A stretch of DNA of 64,000 nt from Atrichornis clamosus (taxonomy: Eukaryota > Chordata > Aves > Passeriformes > Menuridae). The DNA is taken from positions 62,001 through 126,000 of the forward strand of contig WBMZ01012699.1 of the NCBI GenBank assembly GCA_013400975.1, read 5' to 3'. The notes under the pieces were generated by a model, which saw only the letters and a program-made list of their open reading frames with translations, searched no databases and was not told the DNA's origin. The translations under genes were made by a program, and so were the position numbers. This document shows positions 1 to 13,834 of this stretch, piece after piece. Each line of letters begins with the position of its first letter. The first letter of the stretch is position 1.

Positions 1-1750
1 CCATTCTTTTCAGCCACCTACAAAAATCATTCCCTAAAAAGAAGTTATTAAAAACATGATAGGAGTGAGGAGTGAGTGGCTTGTGGTCTGGAGAGTCTCA
101 GTAGTAGCATTAAATTGGGGAGTGCTATTCCTGTTACTGAGGAGTAATATTTTATGGTTTATGAATCTGTTTACTGGTTTTCATCTATTTTAGGGCAATG
201 AAAGTTGAAACACAACAGAATATACAAATCCTGTAAAATTCACATGGATCTAAGAAAAGTTAACTCATTACCATGAACCGTAAGTTATGTACTGTCTAGA
301 ATAAGCACTGTCATCCTATTTTCCATTATAGTCCTACCTGCATGTACAAATAGTGAGGAATCTCTGCAGTCTCTCCATGATTCTGAAGGCCTCATTAGAG
401 AGGATTTCAATTCTGTCACTGGAAAGAATCCAATTTTAGCAGCTTCACAAGATCACTCCCAAGAGTCACTCTGAAATACATTGCATGAAAATCTGCAAAG
501 TCAAAATCTGGATCGAAAAGGAACAGGTACACAGTGGCTATAATTAAACTGTAGCTGTGTCCTTTCCTACAAGGGGATAAGTTGTAACAGCTTTCTTGAC
601 TACTGAAGAACAAAAGTCATGTTTTGCAAAATGTTTTGATGTTGTGGAAAATGATTTTACTCTATAGTTGAAGAAAGGGTAAGCTGATAGCCGTTATTTT
701 ATATATAAAAATATGTTTCAACTAGTCACAAAAAACGAGATGGTAGTAACAGAACATGAACAACCAACTCTCTGAAATTGAGAGATTAAGCTATAGCTTT
801 ATAGTACTAATATACCATCACCACTTAGAAGACTGGGAAAAATGATTTCAAATATTTTCCATTAAGGGAATGTTTCAGGAAAGTTCTTTGTGCCCAGGAA
901 GAGAAGTTTAGATTTTCCTTTAAATGCAATGAGATTTTGAGTTAGTTTAGTAAGCAATTATCAAGAGTTTATTGGCATTAACTAAACCAGTATTGTAGAA
1001 TACCAACTGTACAATAACATTGTATAACATTAAGAGTATGAATGCTATCATGTCCCAACAAATCATGTAGCTACACATCAAAATACTAAATTTTTTTCAA
1101 GCAGCATAAATATGGCTTTTTGACCAGGATTGAGGAGGAAATTATATTCTAATAGAATTAAACAGAGACCACCCAGGGTCCTTCAGGCAGCCAAAATAAT
1201 CTGAGGTATTACAGAACCACCAAGCCTAAAATGAAGGAAAAGCTGCTGCAGTAGTTTTTTCTCTAACAATAGTCTGCTCAAGTTCTGAAATCAGGGCCAC
1301 TGGGCACTATAAATCAGCCCTGGATCTTTGAAATCAATGTGTTCCCACATGGAAGGAATACAGATAAATATATATTCTCTGCCAGTTGTTTGTATATAGC
1401 TGTTGTATCTCCTCTAAAACATTCATTCCTTGTAATTGTATGCAAATAAGCAACTTACTGCTTGATACTCTGTATTCTCATCAGATGAAAAGTCTTATTG
1501 CAGATGACATTCCATTCTGAACTTAATCCAAAACGTATTCAAGTAAAATGAAAAAAACTTGGCCTTAAAGCCCAGCCTTGTTTTATTGACAAAAAGAAAC
1601 TGTTCCTTCTCACAAATCTGGCCCCTGATCCAGTTCAATCTCTCTAAGTATTGGATTAAATGCTCATATATATTCTTCCAGTCCTATTATATAGTGTAGA
1701 ATTCATTCATCTTAGGTGGCAAACGCTTTCAACGAACAAATGAAAATAGA
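1..1750. other. Intergenic DNA, no gene seen
   Basis: AT-rich sequence with only short chance open frames and no splice-flanked coding segment that I recognise. It lies beyond the 3' end of the C4orf33 orthologue. Confidence 0.6.
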
Positions 1751-2010
1751 ACCACAGAATGGTTTGAGTTGGGAGGGATCTTAAAGACCATCTCATTCCA
1801 ACACCCCTGTCACGGACAGAGATACTTTCCATTAGACCAGGTTGCTCAAAGCCCCATCCCACGTGACCTTAAACACTTCCAGGTTGGGGGCATCCAGAAC
1901 TTCTCTGGACAACCTATTCCAGTGCATCATCATCCATCAGTGAAGAATTTCTTCCTTCCATCTAATCTAAATCTGCCCTCTCTGTATATACACCAAAAAG
2001 TGCAGGCCTT
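1751..2010 (-). mobile_element. CR1 LINE 3'-end fragment
   Basis: The left end reads accacagaatggtttgagtt, the reverse complement of the typical CR1 3' terminus. It continues through familiar CR1 text (gaccaggttgctcaaagccc; ggacaacctattccagtgc). The element is therefore in minus orientation, truncated at its 5' side as most avian CR1 copies are. The open frame at 1769-2065 is repeat-derived, not a gene. The right boundary is approximate. Confidence 0.88.
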
Positions 2011-5000
2011 CTATCAAAGCACTCAGTGGTTCCATTTTTTAATTTCCATTTGCTTTTTAAATTGAAGCCCATTGATTTTTCAGTTAAACACTGATGCAAG
2101 GGTAGAAATTAGCTCCTATCTATTAAACCTTATAAAATAATGTGTGTGGACATTTTGGGTCAAGACAGCCATGTGTAAACCACTACCACGGTGAAAGATA
2201 ACAGCTTTTCAGTATTTAATTCACTATTACAGTGGACAGTGCTGATAAAGGAAATACCTTTTTCCTCTACAGCTCTCTCAAAGACTCATTAAAAATAAAG
2301 GACAATCATGAACTTGTCCAACCATGTTCTCTAACTACAGACAAATATAAAACATTAAGATAAATCAGGAAAATTACTCTCTTCTTTAGCCTTGGTTACT
2401 GCATGACTAGGTGTTACAATACCTGCATCAACCCATTGCTACCCATTAGGACACAAAGTGATGGCTGACAAAGAATATTTATGTGCTTATAAGAACAGTG
2501 GGCTTCACTTTTATTCGCTTCATGACACAACACAAGATGCTGCAGATATGAATAAATGTACCTCCACAGAAATCTGTGGTTGAAGGATACAAAAAACCCC
2601 TTTAGATGAGATCAAGCACTTCACTGGAAAAGGCAAAGGCCACCTGCAGAAGTCTGGAAGTATACTTTGCCCCTCTCCCCTTATGTTCCAACTCAGAGAA
2701 GAATAGCTAAGCAAGTCTGAGATGACAAAATTGTAACTAATTCACCGGCCCAGCTGAAGATTAGATGTTTTGTTAAATTACAAAAGACACCATCAAGTTA
2801 GGTACTCACCTTGGGATAACTACCATGCCAAATCCTTACTTCAAACAGAAGCAAGCACCCAAAGCATGGAATGGAGTGATTGCTGCTTAAGTAAAAGAAG
2901 CATTTTGATAACACAAGGTGAAATCCTCTGAGTTTTGCTATTTAATTCAAGAGGATACAGATTATACCCTTAAAAGTATAAAAAAAGACTCTGATCAACT
3001 AAAGTTTCTGCAATCTTGATGACACACTCTAACCATTCTCACAACTTGCCTTAAATTAATACTCTTCATCAACGTACACAAAGCTGCCTGCCAAAGTTTT
3101 CACACATTACAGACATTCTATTACTCTAAAACCATTAAGTGCGCAGTTAACTGAAAGTGTGAGTTACTGAGAAAACGTGTTCTTATTCTGCACAATGTGC
3201 TACAGTGAGGTTGCACTTTTTGACAAATAACAGGGAAAAAATCAGGATTTCATGGAGTCTTCACAAGACTTAAGTGTAAACTTGAATAGAAAGAGATACT
3301 CACAGAACACTTTTCTGATTTACTGGATAACCTGAGCCAATTTACAAGGGATACAGAGGTATCCTGTCATTACTTGAAGAGCATCATTTCAATGCTTTAT
3401 TTTAGCACTGTAAAACAAATTAAATGAAATTTACAGGTTTTAGCAACCAGAAGGAAATAAAGATCACAGAGGGGAAGATGGTAAAAAAGAACAATTGTCA
3501 GTTTGAAAACCTGTCTGTAAATGAAAAACTGGGAAAAACATTAAAAGAAAAGAAATTAGAGAAATTTGTTCTCACCTATTTTTAAATCATTAAAAAATTA
3601 CTTGTGTTTAACAATAAACAAGCTCTGACAATTTTTCTGGTGAAAAAGACAGTGAATAGGTAGAAAGAGGTTCAATTCACTGCCCTTGTGAAGTAAACAG
3701 AGGTCCAATTTTCAGTCATTTGTTTTTTTGTTTAGTGAGCTGTTGCTATTCAATCAGGTGGTGCACGTACCCAGCATATCCAAGATTGCCCATCAGTCCC
3801 AACAGTATGGCTCCAGGAATAAAATGTCTTATGCTTAGAATAGGCATCAGAGGACAGAAAGGCTCAGGGAGCACTGACAGCAAAACTTCAAGAAAATACA
3901 CTCAGGGAAATCAATCGTAAGCAGAATGTTCAAATCACATCACAAGGGAGTCTTGGTTCATAATAAAAACTTGTGTACAAAATTTGTATGTTTGTGGGTT
4001 TTTTTAGTAACATTACTCTGTAACTGTCAAGGGCTCTGATCCTGTCAGAAAGGAAGCATCCACAATTAGTAGAATACTAGATTGGACTTCTTACTAACCA
4101 CAAACTTGCAGATGCTGCCCAGCAAATCTCAGAATGTGGCCCAAATTTGATTCAGACTACAGATGCTCGTAGACTTTAAATCCAATCAATATGCAAATCA
4201 TTGTAGCAAGGTAATTTCAACCGAGTTTTCTGGGAACAACAGAGTTGATTTAACATGGCTGGAATGGACATTTGAAATTACAATCTCACTGTCTACCGTA
4301 GATTCGCTCCCTCGTGCCACGCAAAACTTGGTATGATTTTTCTGGTTTCAGTTTTCAAATTCCCTTGCACTCAAGAGTTCTTGATTCCAAAGGGCTGTGC
4401 TGAAAAGTGCTGCTCATTGCAACTTAGGGTCTGGCATACCTAGTCATAAGTATTAACATTCCAGAGTGGGTAACAGGTGGCATTATTTATTTTCTCAAAA
4501 TTATAGCTCTTCCAGTGTGCAATGTATTTTAACATCCAGTCTTTCAGACCCACGTATCACTTGAGACTCTGCCAACCTTTTGCCATGAAATATGAAAAGA
4601 GCCTTCAATACCAGTGCTAATGGAGCTTAAACAAATGTGAAAAGCTTCAGACTATCTTCTGCTTCAAAAAACCTGCTAAGATGTCAAATGTTAACACAGA
4701 GACCCTACTGAAAGGAGACAATATGCACGCAAGCAAATAAACAGGTTATGTTTCATTAAAAAAATCTCAACATATTCCTGTTGTTTTCATTTGTGAAAAT
4801 CTGGTGATGGCTACTCAGCAAAATCAGAGTCTGACAGCAATTACAAACTCTTTAGCTGTCACTCTTCTAACAAGACCTAAAATTCTTCAGTGATCTCTAA
4901 TGCAGTAGAAGGGCTCAGGGAATATGGAACACAAATCCAATGGAAACTAGGCTTCACAAAACAGCTTGTAATTAGGATGTTTAATTAGATGCTGAAAGAC

Positions 5001-7034
5001 ACATGCTCATCCACAATTAATTCTACTCTAGATACGGCTTAGGAAACATCACAGCTAAGTCAGAAAAGACCACAAGTGCCAAAAAATATGAAAGCAAAGG
5101 TAGATGCCTGATGTAGCAAAAAGTTTGCTGCTTGCTCACCTGATGTATCAATTACGAGCTCTTTTAATGACCTGCAAAGAGGGTGCCTCATTTCCTAAAA
5201 TCAAGCAGTTTTTGAAGTTTTTGTTGGAGGCAGTTTAAAACTTTAACTTTCAAACCTTAATCTTCAAAGAGGCAATGGACAAACATTCCTTACTTTTCAC
5301 TCCTTCACTAGAGTGTCTCCCACTGCGTGGCCTACTGAAAAACAAAAAACTCATCTTGTATAATACCTGCAATTCATTTTAAGCACTCTAGTCCTTATGA
5401 CCATAATTAGCTTCATTACATCTGCTGAAAACCTAGGCAATTAGTAATTCTAATAAACTAGCTATTAATTTATGAATGACTGATTTTAACAGCAGTATAT
5501 TTAATAGTTAAAAGGAATCATCATGTTTGTCAATTAGCACTATCAATTTTTAATTAAATTATATTTCCAGGAGTGGAGCAAAAAAAAACCCTAGATGTTT
5601 CATTAAGTTTAGATGAAACAGACAATTCTTCTGACTAAAAAGGAATTTTTAAGAGCTGTATTGGCTAAACCAGTATTTTGAGCTGTAAATATTGATACAT
5701 AAGCTAAAGACAGAAAGAAGTTGTGCAGAACTTTGGACAAAATTCTGCTCTAAGGAGTTTTTTGTGGACTCACTAATCAAGAAAAAGTAGATTTCACTGG
5801 AAAAAAAACCCCTAGGCTATGCTGAAAACTAAAGACTTTCAGAATACCTCTATGAATCATAGAGGGAGAAGGTGTTAACAACCAAAGAGGTTATTAGCTC
5901 AGCATATTGCATTACAGTGAACACAAAACAGTCAGTCAGCACTTGTGATACAATCTGTGCAATAGTCCCCATTTTAACAGATAAATTACAAATTTTATAA
6001 GCAAAGCTATCATGATTTTAAGCACTGCAGGCATTGTAGACTCAGGAGGATGAAAGTAAAGACTTGGCACTCTGATGCTAACACATGCAGAATGTGATTA
6101 GTCTTTTCTGTATCATTTACTAAACCTGCTAATTAATCTAGAGAGCCTCACGCAAGCATCAAATACACAGACTAACTGATATGGAAAGCAGTCCATTTAC
6201 TTCTCTATTGTAACTAAACAGGTGCAGAAATAAAAAGAAAAAATCCACTTCTCATTAGCTGAGGCGTTCTTTTCCAATCCTGAATGCTAAATCTCAATAA
6301 GTCTTGACACTTCAGAGATGCAAGGTGTGGAAATGGACTCATGTTTGAAGGAAATTCCAGTATATTAAAAAAAATTCCCCTTTTCTCTAATGACTCGCTT
6401 TGTGACTCGAAAAATTCCACTGTGAGCTCATTAGGCATATCAAGCCAAAAGCACTGGCAAGACAAAGATGTCTCCTTTTAGGCAGCCGCCTGTACTTAAC
6501 TTCCAAAACCATCTTTCACACCAAAGACTTCGCTAATGGCCATCTCCTCAATAATATCTGTATAGATAAAATATAGTCCCCACTTCCTACGCAAAGAACA
6601 ATATTCCTACAATGATCTGACAGAGCTTGAACCCTTACAGGAAGATTTGACTCTCTTTCTCTGTACACAAATTATATCGACATCATAAAAATACAAACAT
6701 GATAGTCAGTTTTATTTAACGATGTAAGAAAACACGACACCAGTTTGAATAGTGATTTGTGATATACAGCCTGGTAGCACTTCACCTATTGTCTTCAGGA
6801 CAAAAGAGCCTGTAGAGGTGATTGAAGGGATCTGTCCAACAACATAAAGAAGCACAGAAAGGCACTGTTGCATCAACTCCTCAAGCATTCACAAGCGACC
6901 AAGTACTCTGCAGGACATTTTCTATTTAGTTTCTTGTCTATATGATCCTACACTCCATTGAATGACATATCACATGTGAACCCCACTGAAAGGGTGATCA
7001 GACAGGAAACAGAACTGTATGCCTGGTTAAAGAA
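2011..7034. other. Intergenic DNA, nothing assigned
   Basis: About 5 kb of AT-rich sequence between two CR1 fragments. Open frames at 2520-2714, 3720-3920 and 6214-6465 show no recognisable domain and no paired splice sites with a matching peptide. I see no RNA gene or array. Confidence 0.55.
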
Positions 7035-7205
7035 ACTGGAACAGGCTATCCAGAAAACTGGTAGAACCAGCACCCCTAGAAGTGTTCAAAAACTGTGTGA
7101 ACGTGGCACTTGGGGACGTGGTTTAGTGGGCAACGTGGTAGTGTTAGGTTAACAGGTGGACTCGATCTTAGAGGTCTTTTCCAATCTTACCAATTCTGCG
7201 AGTCA
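7035..7205 (+). mobile_element. CR1 LINE 3'-end fragment
   Basis: Sense-orientation CR1 3' end. Landmarks are 'gaacaggctatccag', 'agaagtgttcaaaaactgtg', 'gtggcacttggggacgtgg', 'tttagtgggcaacgtggtag' and the terminal 'gatcttagaggtcttttcc'. It is 5'-truncated. The short open frame at 6958-7152 is part of this repeat. Confidence 0.88.
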
Positions 7206-10200
7206 TGCTAAAGCTCTTAATTCACATTATAGAGAGCATGCAGAGAATGAACTTGCTACCAGCAAGATTTCTGGAGATTTCCCACCCTCTCTTCATTTCA
7301 TGCTTCACACTTAGCCCACAACAGCAAAGTCTGAGCTTCCAAATTTCCTGAATTCTGGCAGCCTTCTTCTTCCACTTCTCATTACCTTTGTTCAGCAAGA
7401 GACTTTTGAGGACATCAGCAAGGAAGCTCTGCTTTGCCCCTAGCTATTAACACACAGACATAGCATAACTTGTAAGTAATGAGAAACCACTGCAGGGAAA
7501 TACAAAACAATTCCTTCAGTTGGGTTCCCAGGCACAAGAATAGCTACTGTTTCAGGCCAACAACCCATCCAGCACAGTGACCTTTACACACAAGCAGGAG
7601 CCTAAAGAAGAATAAGAAAGAGAGCATATGCTTATCCTATTATCCCAAGCTCCAATTATTTTATGCTGAGAGGATTTCTTTAATCTGATTTTATATACTT
7701 TAAAACCACCACTTAATCTGTCTTCCACGTACCTTTCCCAGTCTCCCACTGAGCCCATAGAAACTTCTCAAACACACAGAGGCAATACAGTGTTAAGGAA
7801 AACACCACCTTTCTCTGCTCTGAGTGTAGCATGCACTACCTCCACATGAAGGTCCATCCAAGTTAATCCCCATTCCACTTCTCTTTACAGTTTCATCCAT
7901 CTGAACTCTGGACAACAAGGTTTTATTCTAGAAGTCGTAAGAATGTAAGGAAGTACAAGACCACAGTTTTTTGTCTTCTGCCATCATGAACCACCTTTCT
8001 CTGAAACCACTAAATATTGTGCTGAAATTAAAAAAAAGGTTAAAGCAGATACTTGACATAAGAGGTTACAGCCCACCCCGTTAACACTGAGGAAAGTAAC
8101 ATGCAATTTTAAAACAAGATCTAATTATTTAAAGTGCCAGACACAAATATAAATGCCATGGCTTGTATAAGCTATAAAGCACTGAGAGAATATAAGTTTC
8201 CAAACTGTTTAATTTGCTGAAGAAAGCAAACTCAGCAGTAAGAAGTGAACCAATTACATTGCCTAGAATTAGAGATGAATAATTTTATGACAGCCACTAC
8301 TGGCACCAAGATATAAACTTCATTGCCTGCAGAGACTGAGTTCAAGAGAACAACTCATTAAATGAAAGACAAGATTAAATTGGCAACAAATCTGCTCTAC
8401 AGAGGGAATTTCTGTATTTTAAAAAGGTAACATCTGAAAACTCCTTTTTTTCCCCCACAAGAATCTGTTGAATATTCCAAGAAAGCCACTGGACTAGTTG
8501 GCTAGGTTGGTTTTAAAACAGCAGTGGGGGCACAGTAATTTAATTTTACTTCAGTGCTATTTTAACACAATTTAGTCAGTTCTGGTTTACCATGTGTAAA
8601 AACACATTTGTATTTTCAAATACACTACATAACTGGCAGAGAGTATTTACACACACTTTGTGAGAGTCTATAGTGTAATTTCTGAAAATGAAACAGGAAC
8701 ATATTTTGGTATGTTCATAGCTAGTGCAGATACAAACAGTGCCTCCTGATCCATCACTGAAAGCCCTCCCACAGGCCCTGCAGTTAAGGGTTTTACTTGC
8801 TGAAAAACAGAATAAAGAAAACAAGCAGTATGCTTGGATACAACTGAATTCTCCCGATAATACTGACACCAATTTCGATAAAGTAAATGGAAAAAGGCAT
8901 AATTGCAATACAGTTCATGATAACTGTTGCACTGAACTCACTGAGGCTATTTGTATGATCATGTGCATGGCTGTTTATACAACCAGTGCAAATAAGGGCT
9001 CTATAATCAGGCGTAAAGCACTTCCCAGCACTTTTGCTGAAGCACTGTTCAGAGACACTGTAGTAAACTAAAGCACTCACCAAAAGCAAAAGGAAACAAC
9101 CACCACTAAAATAAATAAGCAAAAAGAAACAATCACCACCAAAATAAATGCAGGTTAACTATCAAATTTAAATAGCATTATTATAAATGTACCATAATTA
9201 AATACAATGAATTCTACTTTAGAGATTGCTCTGGTAGCAAGGAAGAACACTTCTAAATTTTATCTGCAGCAAGTTATGCACTGAGCCATTCGTATTTTGC
9301 AAGCATTTTACATGGTCAGAATTTTAAATACAACAAACATTCTGCGCTGTGCTTTTTGGAGGCACAAAACCCCTTAGCCTGGAAAAAATAAACACAGTAC
9401 TTCACATCACATTCAGCAGTAACATATCATCATTGTACAGTACAAATATTATACATGGCAGTACAAATATTAACCAACTCACGTATCTAATGCGTTACTT
9501 AAAACAGATAATACAGTACCTATGTCAGCTAGAACAGTCAAAATAGATCTATTCCAGCATGAAATTAAGAGATTACTAGCTCTATTATCTGGCCTGCCAC
9601 ATCAGAAAAAAATATTTAAACGTATACAAAACATGAGGAAAATTTTACTCCTGTTACGAGTTTTTGCATTAAAAACCCCCACTGTGCAGGATCGCTACAT
9701 GAAATATTGGATGTTACCTGACAGCCTAAGTAGCTCCAGCTTTGTTTTTAAGATACAAATCACTTCTACCAGTAGCACACATTACCATTCAGATTTTCTC
9801 CAAAAAATTTCTTTTTGCATTTTTGAATTGGAGAAAAAGAATTTTCTGTCCCTCTTAAGCTACAGTTTTCATGTTGTTTCACTAAGCTTCACTGCAGATT
9901 GTTCAAACCACTAAAGCATCACCCTTCAAACCACCCTCAGCCTGCACCATCTCTTACAAATCAGGCTGTATTCAAAAAAGTAAGTTCCTTCAGAATTCAA
10001 AACACCCTTTTTGGAAAGTTTGTGAGAGACTATCCAAGACATTTGCAAAAAAATAAAATCCAAAATAATATTTAAACCATTTGAACATAGCAAAACTATA
10101 TCTTTTATATTACAGAATGATAGACATCTCATGGAATTCATCTTCTGTTAATTTTATCACAAAAATTATTTATTAAAATAGTCCTGTAAGAAAACAAACA

Positions 10201-10660
10201 GAACTGTAACTACACAGCATGACTGTTTCTTACAATGAAAATGTTCTAATAAATCAAAATGAGCCACCATCAGCTTGATTGAAATATCCTTTTCCTGAAA
10301 CCAAAGATACAGTAAGAAGGAATGAATCTGGTCAAGGATAACTAGGCTGGTAGCATCAAGGCACAGTTTAGACAACCTTCTTCTTCCACCTAGTGGCAAG
10401 AAGCATAAAGAACAAGGTCTTTGGGAGTGCAAACAAGATGTTTTCAAGCACCAAATCTAAAAAAATTCACTGATATGTGATAATTTCCATTGTAGGAAGC
10501 ATCTAGCATTGCATTTTGTACTGCAAAGACAATCATTTTACTTTAAATTACTTACTTAGAGAAAATAATCTGTTTCTCTCCAAGTTTATAATTTACATCC
10601 AAAGTCAGATCTGAAGTACTCAGTTTGAAGTAGGAATAAACACGAGATGAAGCCTCTGAA
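7206..10660. other. Intergenic DNA, unassigned open block inside
   Basis: No gene recognised. The part at 8576-9122 is open on both strands (three overlapping frames of 109-115 codons) but matches nothing I know. Frames at 9349-9914 and 10166-10447 also lack a recognisable product. Part of the right end may belong to a long C4orf33 3' UTR: a minus-strand AATAAA occurs at 10169-10174. Confidence 0.5.
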
Positions 10661-12095
10661 TAAAAAAATTTATTTACTATCCTTTACATACAAAGCATCA
10701 TTCATCACATGAAAACAACCTTTGTGAGAAAAACAGTATACTCATTTTGAATCTCTGCACACACTTTTTTGACAAACTGTTTAAAATTAAGTCTAAAAGT
10801 TTAGTGAAATGCTGTTTTGGTTTTGACTGAAATTTCCAAAGCAGCTTAGAGATGTCAATATCTAGATGATATTTTAATCAACATTTATTGGCATATTCAG
10901 TATTTCAGACTGATGTCATTCTTTAGAAAACTGTACATAGATGGAAGGTAGAAAGGAAGCCAAAAAATTGAATGTACAATACTTGCAATTTTCAACAGAT
11001 GGCACTTCATAGCAAGGAATCTATACTGTCTAATTGAAAGAGAGCAAAAGCAATTGGATGGCTGAGTGCATTGACACACCAAAGTCTGCAACTGAAAAAG
11101 CCTAATATCCTTAAATTTGAGAGTACAGTTCTCTAACACTGGAGGTACAAAGAGGGACAGAAGCCAGACAAAACCTCTGAACTAACTTTCTATCTCAGAT
11201 AGTAAGCACACTGAGAAGTTCCTCACAAAGGCTGGATATTCCCATCTTCTTTGCTTCTCAAGTACAATTTATAGCTAGAGTTAAATTGAAAGATAGCAAA
11301 GAAAATATGACCATCAGACTGTAGCTATTACTGCATACAAGCAAGGATCTGGTTAGTGGGCATGCTTCCCATTTTGTGAGTTAATTTCTATAGGATTAAG
11401 TCAGCAGCCACAATCAAGCAGCAACTGCTATGCTAGACAAAAAAAAGAAATGTCACTAGAAACTCCATGCTGACTTTGAAGTCAAGAGGTCTGTGATACA
11501 AAGTAAGTTCCCCCTTCAGCATTAAGCAAGAGAAAACTTCAGGTATAGGAACATACAGGAAAGGGTAGTGTTAGACCTCTGGCAGTACTAAGTCTCCAAA
11601 ATCCATGATAGCTACATTCCTCTCTGTTCCTGAAGGAGGTATTCTTTTTCCTGATTGTAGTCAAAAAATTTAGGCACATAAGAATTTCATTCAGCAGTCA
11701 AGAAACAAACAAGTAGCAGTGAAAATACTGCAGAAATGCGGCAACTATCGGAAACCAAAAGATTTCAAGCCAGGTATTGGCCTTGTCAGCCTTCAGAGGT
11801 CTCGTGAAAACACCGCTGAAATTTTAGCACATTTTTTCTACTTCATTGGTAGCAGCAGATTCATCTCTTACACATGAAAAACTCCATACCCAGATGAACT
11901 GACACACAAGCCATTCATACGTTTAGAATCAAATGATTCACATACTTTACAGCTGATTTTAAGCCTGATCAATGATTTGGGTGTTGAGGAAAGCCTTACT
12001 AATCCATTATTTACAAACTCTGGTCAGAGTGAAGAAATTGTTTCCATACAGCTTCACCCAACTTCAGTGCTATAAAAATTTATGCCTCAATCCAT
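10660..12095 (-). other. C4orf33: C4orf33 3' UTR (approximate)
   Basis: This is the sequence downstream of the C4orf33 stop on the minus strand. The first convincing minus-strand AATAAA (tttatt on the plus strand) is at 10669-10674, with a second at 10169-10174. Either could set the transcript end. The extent is an inference; only the stop codon and the hexamers are seen directly. Confidence 0.35.
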
Positions 12096-12195
12096 TTACT
12101 TAGTGAGAGACCTCCATATATCTGATTCAGGCTGCTTCCAGTCTTCTCCTACTAGTTCTTTTAGGTTCAAGTCTTTGAAAAATTCCAGACGATGA
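12096..12195 (-). CDS. C4orf33: C4orf33 last coding exon
   Basis: The acceptor TTTGCAG precedes 12195. The first base completes the Phe codon left by the previous exon, followed by HRLEFFKDLNLKELVGEDW and KQPESDIW, then RSLTK and TAA at 12098-12096. The GEDWKQPESD stretch is the conserved C-terminus of the family. Confidence 0.93.
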
Positions 12196-13223
12196 CTGCA
12201 AAGAAAGGAGAAGTAAACAAAAAAAAGCCATAAGTGTAGTAATGTGTAAGAGTAAAGACAAACTAAGAGTAATGAAAGCAGCAAGGAACAGTCTCTTCAC
12301 ATAATTGCATCTGCTACCAAGGTCTGAAAAAGACAAGGGTTTTTTTGAAAGGGGTACTATAGAAAGAATTCCTTCTTGAAAAATATTACAGGCATTCTCC
12401 AGTTTACTACAGAGAAATAAAAATATCTATTTCTTACAGAATACTGGTAACATATTTTATTAGCGATAGCTTAGAATTTTTTAAAATAAACAGTTGCAGA
12501 AGCTAAGTTTTTCTTAAATAAAGGCAATAAAGAGTAATTTATCTAAAATTTACCCTACCTGACCTTCATTTTATGTTGTGTGACAAGTTTGTGTAAGAAC
12601 TAGTCTGTCCTCTAGAGCTAGTTCACCTATACAAAATGCCCAGAAGTAACAGGTTTTATCAGATCATCGCAGCCTCACAACCAAAGAAAATAAACAGGCC
12701 AAAAGTACAATGAAAATATCCATATTCTCTAGCTTTTCTATGGATACCGGGTATCCTTCTATTACACTTTCTTGGTTTAGTCTGTCTTTTCAATTTTTTC
12801 CATAGTATGGAACCATGTGTAGAGGTGAAAGTTTTTAGAACAGTAGGGAAGAAGCAAAAGAGATTTACTGGAAATGTATCTGGTGAAGTTATCACTAAAT
12901 GGCACTTTGGGAGGTGCTGAAGTGAAGGGAAAAGTAGAACAACCTATCAATGATTTAGATGAGGAAGGTGATAAAGCAGATACCAATGGTATTGAAAGCA
13001 TAATTTTCTGTGCACCTAGGGGTAACCAAGGTGCACCATGAAAACCAAGCACTAATTACAGCTGTCTGCCACAGTGCTTTACACAAAGTACAGCACCAGT
13101 GGACCTGGAGCTAAGCAGTATAATCAAAATACTAGTGGCACTCAAGCCAAAAACCAGATTAGCTTTTTTAAGTATTCCAACAATAGTGCAACTAGATTAC
13201 AGAAGAGCTAATTTTATGCTTAC

Positions 13224-13423
13224 AAATCTGGTTTCTGTCCTTCCTGTAGTTCATGTTGAGGCACAGGATAAAGTGCTTCATATTTTTTCTCTTCTCCCGA
13301 GCCATGAATTGCAAATGCATTGAACTTGTTAGTGCACGGTGGAAAATAATTCCAAGGAAGATGAGCTTTACCCTCCCATTTGGTTTTCATTCTGGTCACC
13401 TCAAACACTAAAGGAAGTTCTTC
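13224..13423 (-). CDS. C4orf33: C4orf33 coding exon, central domain
   Basis: A 200-nt exon between acceptor TTTAACAG and donor TT|GTAAGC. It encodes [20 protein letters not shown], then [18 protein letters not shown] and [19 protein letters not shown], the best conserved part of the protein. Apparent reading beyond the donor is intron. Confidence 0.95.
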
Positions 13424-13531
13424 CTGTTAAAGGAGGGGAAAAAAAGAGGAATTGGCCATCTTCTGATCAGAAAAGAGGTACCTAAAAATAATTAGTTTTT
13501 CTGTACATTATGAATGTACTTGACCACTTAC

Positions 13532-13583
13532 TTTCCATACTTTCCTTCTGCCAGCAAGCAGCAGCAGTAAGTATTGCCCATGG
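13532..13583 (-). CDS. C4orf33: C4orf33 short coding exon
   Basis: A 52-nt exon between TTTTTTGACAG and GTAAGTGG. It reads (C)CAT GGG CAA..., giving HGQYLLLLLAGRRKVWK, the counterpart of human HGQHLVLLLSGRRNVWK. The first base completes a Pro codon; it ends in phase 0. Confidence 0.94.
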
Positions 13584-13773
13584 CTGTCAAAAAAATCAGA
13601 GCACAATTTTCCAAAGATTAAGTCAAGTTATTAGTGCATTATACAGCCACAAATATGTACATTCCCCATATTGAAACCGTTTCTGTATCTTGTCTTCCTC
13701 ATACAAATATTTTACAAGCCTTAGAACTGGAAGTGTAAACTAACATTTGTGACTTTTTCAGTGCTATACTTAC

Positions 13774-13834
13774 GGACAAAGCTCAACTTCTAAATACTGC
13801 TCAGTTCTGTCACACAGAAAGAATGCTTCTACAA
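13774..13834 (-). CDS. C4orf33: C4orf33 coding exon
   Basis: A 61-nt exon after a poly-T tract and AG, ending CC|GTAAGT. It encodes VVEAFFLCDRTEQYLEVELC plus two bases of the next Pro codon. The phase fits both neighbours. Confidence 0.94.

Noticed and set aside
1769..2065. 98-codon open frame
   Set aside because: It is the antisense of a CR1 3' end, not a gene.
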